Source: Metasolibacillus fluoroglycofenilyticus | Lineage (GTDB): Bacteria > Bacillota > Bacilli > Bacillales_A > Planococcaceae | Reading direction: 5' to 3' | DNA length: 64,000 nucleotides | Assembly: GCF_003049645.1 (NCBI RefSeq) | Contig: NZ_PYWK01000001.1 | Location: 186,001 to 250,000 of the forward strand | In this document: one piece after another, positions 60,846-64,000 of the stretch | Layout of the letters: each line of letters begins with the position of its first letter | Numbering within the stretch: the stretch's first letter is position 1 | Program-made: the position numbers and the translations under genes | The notes under the pieces: generated by a model | Seen by the model: the letters and a program-made list of their open reading frames with translations, nothing else | The model's database searches: none | What the model was told of the DNA's origin: nothing

Positions 60846-61630
60846 TGAAAAAACGTAGCTTTGCGGATTTATTTTTCCTTCTGTTCGCTTTATATATTGT
60901 TTTACCAGTTGCGGCGACGATGCTTTATGCGTTTGCGGATAAATGGAATAAAACAGTGTTACCAGAAGGGCTGACGTTGAAGTGGATTAAGACCTTATTC
61001 CAAGACCCAGCCTTTATTCAGGCATTTGGACGCTCTGTGCTACTTTCAGGCGGTGCTGTTATTATTGCACTGTTAGTAATTGTACCAGCTATTTTTGTCA
61101 TTGTGCTCTATTTTCCAAAATACGAAAAATGGATTCAAGCCGCTGTTGTAATGGTGTATTCATTTCCGGGTATCATTTTAGCAGTCGGGTTGATTCGCGT
61201 TTACAGTAAGTTTGGCATATCGATGATTTTAGTTGTGCTAGGGGCTTATGTGATTAGTATATTGCCATATATTTACCAAGGTACGCGCAATAGCTTACGT
61301 AATATTGATGCACGCCAATTGTTGGATGCCGCGCAGTTACTCGGCGCTTCTAAAATACAGGCATTTACAAAAATTTTGCTACCTGCTGTTTATCCGGGCT
61401 TATTTGCAGGTGCTTTATTATCGTTTTCCGTATTGTTTGGCGAATTTGTATTAATTAATCTTGTTGTCGGCTCTCGCTTTGAAACAGTACAAATTTACTT
61501 AATGAAAAAGCTTAGCACAAGCGGACATATTGCAAGTGCGGTTGTATTTGTTTATATCGTGCTAATGGGCGTATTAACGTTCATCATTGCGAAAGTAACG
61601 AAAAAGACGAAAGGTGCTGCAAATGTATGA
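60845..61630 (+). CDS. ABC transporter permease 2
   Basis: A 261-residue permease with six membrane helices and the coupling motif DAAQLLGASKIQAFTKILLP. AGGAGG in the end of the previous gene is 8 bases from the ATG in TAATG, so the two are translationally coupled. The stop overlaps the ATPase gene (ATGA). Confidence 0.92.
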   Translation: MKKRSFADLFFLLFALYIVLPVAATMLYAFADKWNKTVLPEGLTLKWIKTLFQDPAFIQAFGRSVLLSGGAVIIALLVIVPAIFVIVLYFPKYEKWIQAAVVMVYSFPGIILAVGLIRVYSKFGISMILVVLGAYVISILPYIYQGTRNSLRNIDARQLLDAAQLLGASKIQAFTKILLPAVYPGLFAGALLSFSVLFGEFVLINLVVGSRFETVQIYLMKKLSTSGHIASAVVFVYIVLMGVLTFIIAKVTKKTKGAANV

Positions 61631-62628
61631 GTTATATAACGATTGAAAAACTGCATAAGAAATTTGGAGAAATAACTGTTTTAACAGAAATTGATATGCA
61701 AATTAACAAGGGTGAGTTTATTACATTATTAGGGCCCAGTGGCTGTGGAAAAAGTACAATTTTGCGCATATTGGCAGGTTTAACAGATGCCTCAGCAGGT
61801 GCTATTGAAATTGATGGAAAAAATATGATGGGTGTGGAGCCTAAGAAAAGACAGGTCGGTATGGTGTTCCAATCCTATGCGCTATTTCCAAATATGACAG
61901 TCTATGAAAATGTGGCATTTGGTTTACGTATGCAAAAGATTGCTCCAGCGGAAATTGATAATCGTGTACAGGAGATGTTAGCAATTGTTCGATTAACGGA
62001 AAAAGCCAGTTCTTATCCGAAAGAATTGTCTGGGGGACAACAGCAGCGCGTCGCCTTGGCACGTGCGCTAATTGTCCGTCCCAAAGTGCTGCTGCTAGAT
62101 GAGCCATTAAGTGCACTTGATGCACAAATTCGCAAAAAGCTTCAGGTGGACTTGCGCCATATTCAACAGCAGCTTGAGATGACGATGATTTTAGTTACGC
62201 ATGACCAAGAAGAGGCGATGGCGATTTCAGACCGTATTTTTGTGATGAATAATGGGCGGATTGCACAGAACGGTACACCAACGGAGATTTATACAAGGCC
62301 AAAAAGTGAATTCGTAGCGAATTTCATCGGACATTATAATGTTTTTACGCGCCAAGCATTAGAAAAAATGGTCGGTACAGCATTGCCTGTGACAGGTGAG
62401 AAGTTTGCGATTCGTCCAGAGGCCATTCACCTTGAACAGAAAAACGGAGAGATAGGGATTACAGGTATAGCGCAGCACTCATTAATGAGTGGGAATGTGA
62501 TTCGTACAACATTTGAAGGTGAAGGCGCGTTTTTAATGGAGCAGCTACATCAGCGTGAGCATAAAATAACGATTGGACAAAAATATACTTGCTATGTTGC
62601 AAAGGAAGACGTGGTTGCATTATCATGA
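61627..62628 (+). CDS. ABC transporter ATPase (PotA/PhnT-like)
   Basis: A 333-residue ATPase with Walker A LLGPSGCGKSTIL, Q-loop VFQSYALFPNMTV, signature LSGGQQQRVALARAL, Walker B VLLLDEPLSALD and switch His in LVTHDQEEAMAI. A C-terminal regulatory TOBE-type domain (about 240-333) is present. It powers the two permeases. The DeoR gene starts within its stop codon. Confidence 0.95.
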   Translation: MSYITIEKLHKKFGEITVLTEIDMQINKGEFITLLGPSGCGKSTILRILAGLTDASAGAIEIDGKNMMGVEPKKRQVGMVFQSYALFPNMTVYENVAFGLRMQKIAPAEIDNRVQEMLAIVRLTEKASSYPKELSGGQQQRVALARALIVRPKVLLLDEPLSALDAQIRKKLQVDLRHIQQQLEMTMILVTHDQEEAMAISDRIFVMNNGRIAQNGTPTEIYTRPKSEFVANFIGHYNVFTRQALEKMVGTALPVTGEKFAIRPEAIHLEQKNGEIGITGIAQHSLMSGNVIRTTFEGEGAFLMEQLHQREHKITIGQKYTCYVAKEDVVALS

Positions 62629-63410
62629 CGTACGCAAAAATTGAACGCCTTGAATATATTGTGAAACAGCTAGAGGTAGAAGGGAAAATTATCGTTGCTA
62701 ATATTGCAGAGGCGTTGCAAGTAGCTCCTGAAACCATCCGCAGAGATTTTGATGAATTAGAGCAGCAAAAATTATTAACGAGAGTGCATGGAGGCGCTGT
62801 TAAATATACGAATGTCAGGAACGAGCCTGCTTTTTTACGCAAGCTGCAAATGCAAATGGAGGCAAAGCGCCTAATTGCACGTACGGCAGCTAGTCGTATT
62901 CAGAATGGCGATACGATTGTTGTCGATACAGGCACAACGACTGTTCATATTGCAGATTTCTTGCTTGCAGTTGATGATTTAACGGTTGTGACAAATTCTA
63001 TAGCAGCGGCTGTCCAATTTAATTTAGCAATTGAAGAACGTCGTATGACAGGGAAGGTGATTGTGCTTGGTGGGATGACAAATCCGGCGCAATCATCATT
63101 AGTAGGTGCGATGACTATTGAGATGCTAAGCAAGATGAATTTTGATAAAGCCTTTTTATCTTGTGGAGGAATTAGTGATGGAATCGTTTATGACTATGAT
63201 TTAGATGAGTCGTTAGTTTCTAAAAAGATGCTAGAGCAAAGTAAAAAAAGCTATATATTAGCAGATGCTACGAAGCTAAATAGCAAATCCTTTTATCAAA
63301 TTTGTCAGTTGGACGCGTGTGCAGAGGTGATATGTGATCAAGCTTGTCCAACAATGTGGCAAGCATATGAGGAAATTTGGACGTTATGTCATGGAGGGAA
63401 ATTCGGATGA
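62625..63410 (+). CDS. DeoR-family repressor
   Basis: A 261-residue regulator. The N-terminal HTH has KIERLEYIVKQLEVEGKIIV and the signature APETIRRDFDELEQQKLLTR, then VHGGAV. The C-terminal phosphosugar-sensing domain has DTGTTTVHIADFL, TNSIAAAVQF and LSCGGISDGIVYDYD. DeoR proteins usually respond to phosphorylated sugars or intermediates. It probably controls this transporter operon. It overlaps both neighbours by 4 bases. A more upstream frame exists but lies inside the ATPase gene. Confidence 0.92.
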   Translation: MTYAKIERLEYIVKQLEVEGKIIVANIAEALQVAPETIRRDFDELEQQKLLTRVHGGAVKYTNVRNEPAFLRKLQMQMEAKRLIARTAASRIQNGDTIVVDTGTTTVHIADFLLAVDDLTVVTNSIAAAVQFNLAIEERRMTGKVIVLGGMTNPAQSSLVGAMTIEMLSKMNFDKAFLSCGGISDGIVYDYDLDESLVSKKMLEQSKKSYILADATKLNSKSFYQICQLDACAEVICDQACPTMWQAYEEIWTLCHGGKFG

Positions 63411-64000
63411 TTGATTATCATGTACATTTGGAGGAGGGGCCCTACTCGTTTCGCTGGTTAGAGCGTACTGCACAAGCACTACAGACTTGTGGGGAGGGTA
63501 GAGGATATCGTCAAACGATAGAGCGCCAAGTGCAAGTATTATCCGAGCGATTACAAAAGGGGTGCTATAGTGAGGAATGGCTCGATTTATATTTACAGCA
63601 AGCAAAGCAATTAGGCTTGCGTGAGGTTGGCATTGTAGACCATTTATATCGCTTTAAAGAAACCCGTGCTTATTTTGAGCGCCATATGGTATTAGATGAG
63701 CAGCATGAATATGGTGGATTGCAGCGTTATTGGTTAGAGCGAGTTATGACGGAAAATATAGAGCCATTTGTAGTAGCAATTCAGCATGCCAAAACAAAAT
63801 GGCGTGAACAAGGTGTAGAGCTAAAGCTAGGCATCGAGGCTGATTATTTTATTGGCGGCGAAGAGGAGTTGGCTGGGCTGTTACAAGGATATCCATGGGA
63901 TTTTGTCATTGGTTCGGTCCATTTTGTGGATGGTTGGGGCTTCGATAATCCACAGACAGCGTATGTTTTTGAGGGCATGGATGATGTGACATTACAGTGT
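63407..64000 (+). CDS. PHP-domain phosphatase, histidinol-phosphatase-like (3' end outside window)
   Basis: The frame is open to the end of the window (198 residues). It begins MIDYHVHLEEGPYS with the HxH metal motif. REVGIVDHLYRFKE, KLGIEADYFIGGEEE and FVIGSVHFVDGWGFD give further metal-binding residues of PHP phosphoesterases such as HisK/HisJ. No other histidine genes are nearby. Its location as the last visible gene of the transporter operon suggests it dephosphorylates an intermediate of the imported compound, not histidinol phosphate (inference). Confidence 0.88.
   Translation, partial: MIDYHVHLEEGPYSFRWLERTAQALQTCGEGRGYRQTIERQVQVLSERLQKGCYSEEWLDLYLQQAKQLGLREVGIVDHLYRFKETRAYFERHMVLDEQHEYGGLQRYWLERVMTENIEPFVVAIQHAKTKWREQGVELKLGIEADYFIGGEEELAGLLQGYPWDFVIGSVHFVDGWGFDNPQTAYVFEGMDDVTLQC

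Overview
The window is AT-rich, densely coded Firmicutes DNA with strong AGGAGG-type ribosome sites, frequent TTG/GTG starts and intrinsic hairpin terminators. The gene set (a sigma-B promoter in front of ctc, a YfmM-like ABC-F protein, ThrE split into two genes, TIGR00266, HelD, the BmrCD/TM287-288 type of ABC exporter, ctaB, a ResC/CcsA protein) points to a spore-forming Bacillales chromosome, most likely Planococcaceae such as Lysinibacillus or Solibacillus. That genus-level guess is inference. No rRNA, tRNA, CRISPR array, prophage or transposase gene was recognised.

Layout. 1-4.3 kb: end of homoserine dehydrogenase, a small HTH protein, and a VanR/VanS-like two-component system with an unlisted 50-residue membrane ORF between regulator and kinase. 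4.5-8.2 kb: tandem intergenic repeats, a membrane metallophosphoesterase, UppP, two small membrane proteins and a TIGR00266/AIM24 protein. 8.4-11.3 kb: an aldehyde dehydrogenase plus lysine 6-dehydrogenase-like pair, probably lysine catabolism. 11.3-15.6 kb: a small gene split by a repeat, a secreted beta-propeller protein and a PdaC-like deacetylase. 16-19.6 kb: ThrE exporter halves and a PAS-GGDEF-EAL protein. 20-28 kb: heterodimeric ABC exporter, GNAT protein, HelD and Ctc. 28.2-31.5 kb: AgrC/AgrA-like pair and a cytochrome c biogenesis protein. 31.5-37.2 kb: DUF2804, amidase, nitroreductase, AEC transporter and a GntR-regulated ABC operon. 37.4-45.5 kb: oxidoreductase, a NERD gene broken by an element, heme O synthase, M20 dipeptidase, TetR-CPBP operon, sigma factor and Spx-like/MarR operon. 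45.9-54.1 kb: YfmM, a PseG/SpsG-like protein, two redox enzymes, a cutC relic and a 953-residue exported repeat protein. 54.2-57.6 kb: PLD-helicase-DUF3427 protein with a Nudix hydrolase, a candidate genome-defence or DNA-processing pair. 57.8-64 kb: a tightly overlapping operon for a binding-protein ABC importer, an alkaline-phosphatase-superfamily hydrolase, a DeoR regulator and a PHP phosphatase, running off the end.

Most of the unexplained structure is between genes. One family of about 150-bp structured repeats occurs at seven places. A second family of about 205 bp with imperfect inverted ends occurs three times. Several terminator hairpins share a conserved loop of the form GCCGGCnAnnGCnCGGC. 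Members of both repeat families have landed inside genes and leave what look like short target duplications, so they appear to have been mobile without encoding their own transposase.
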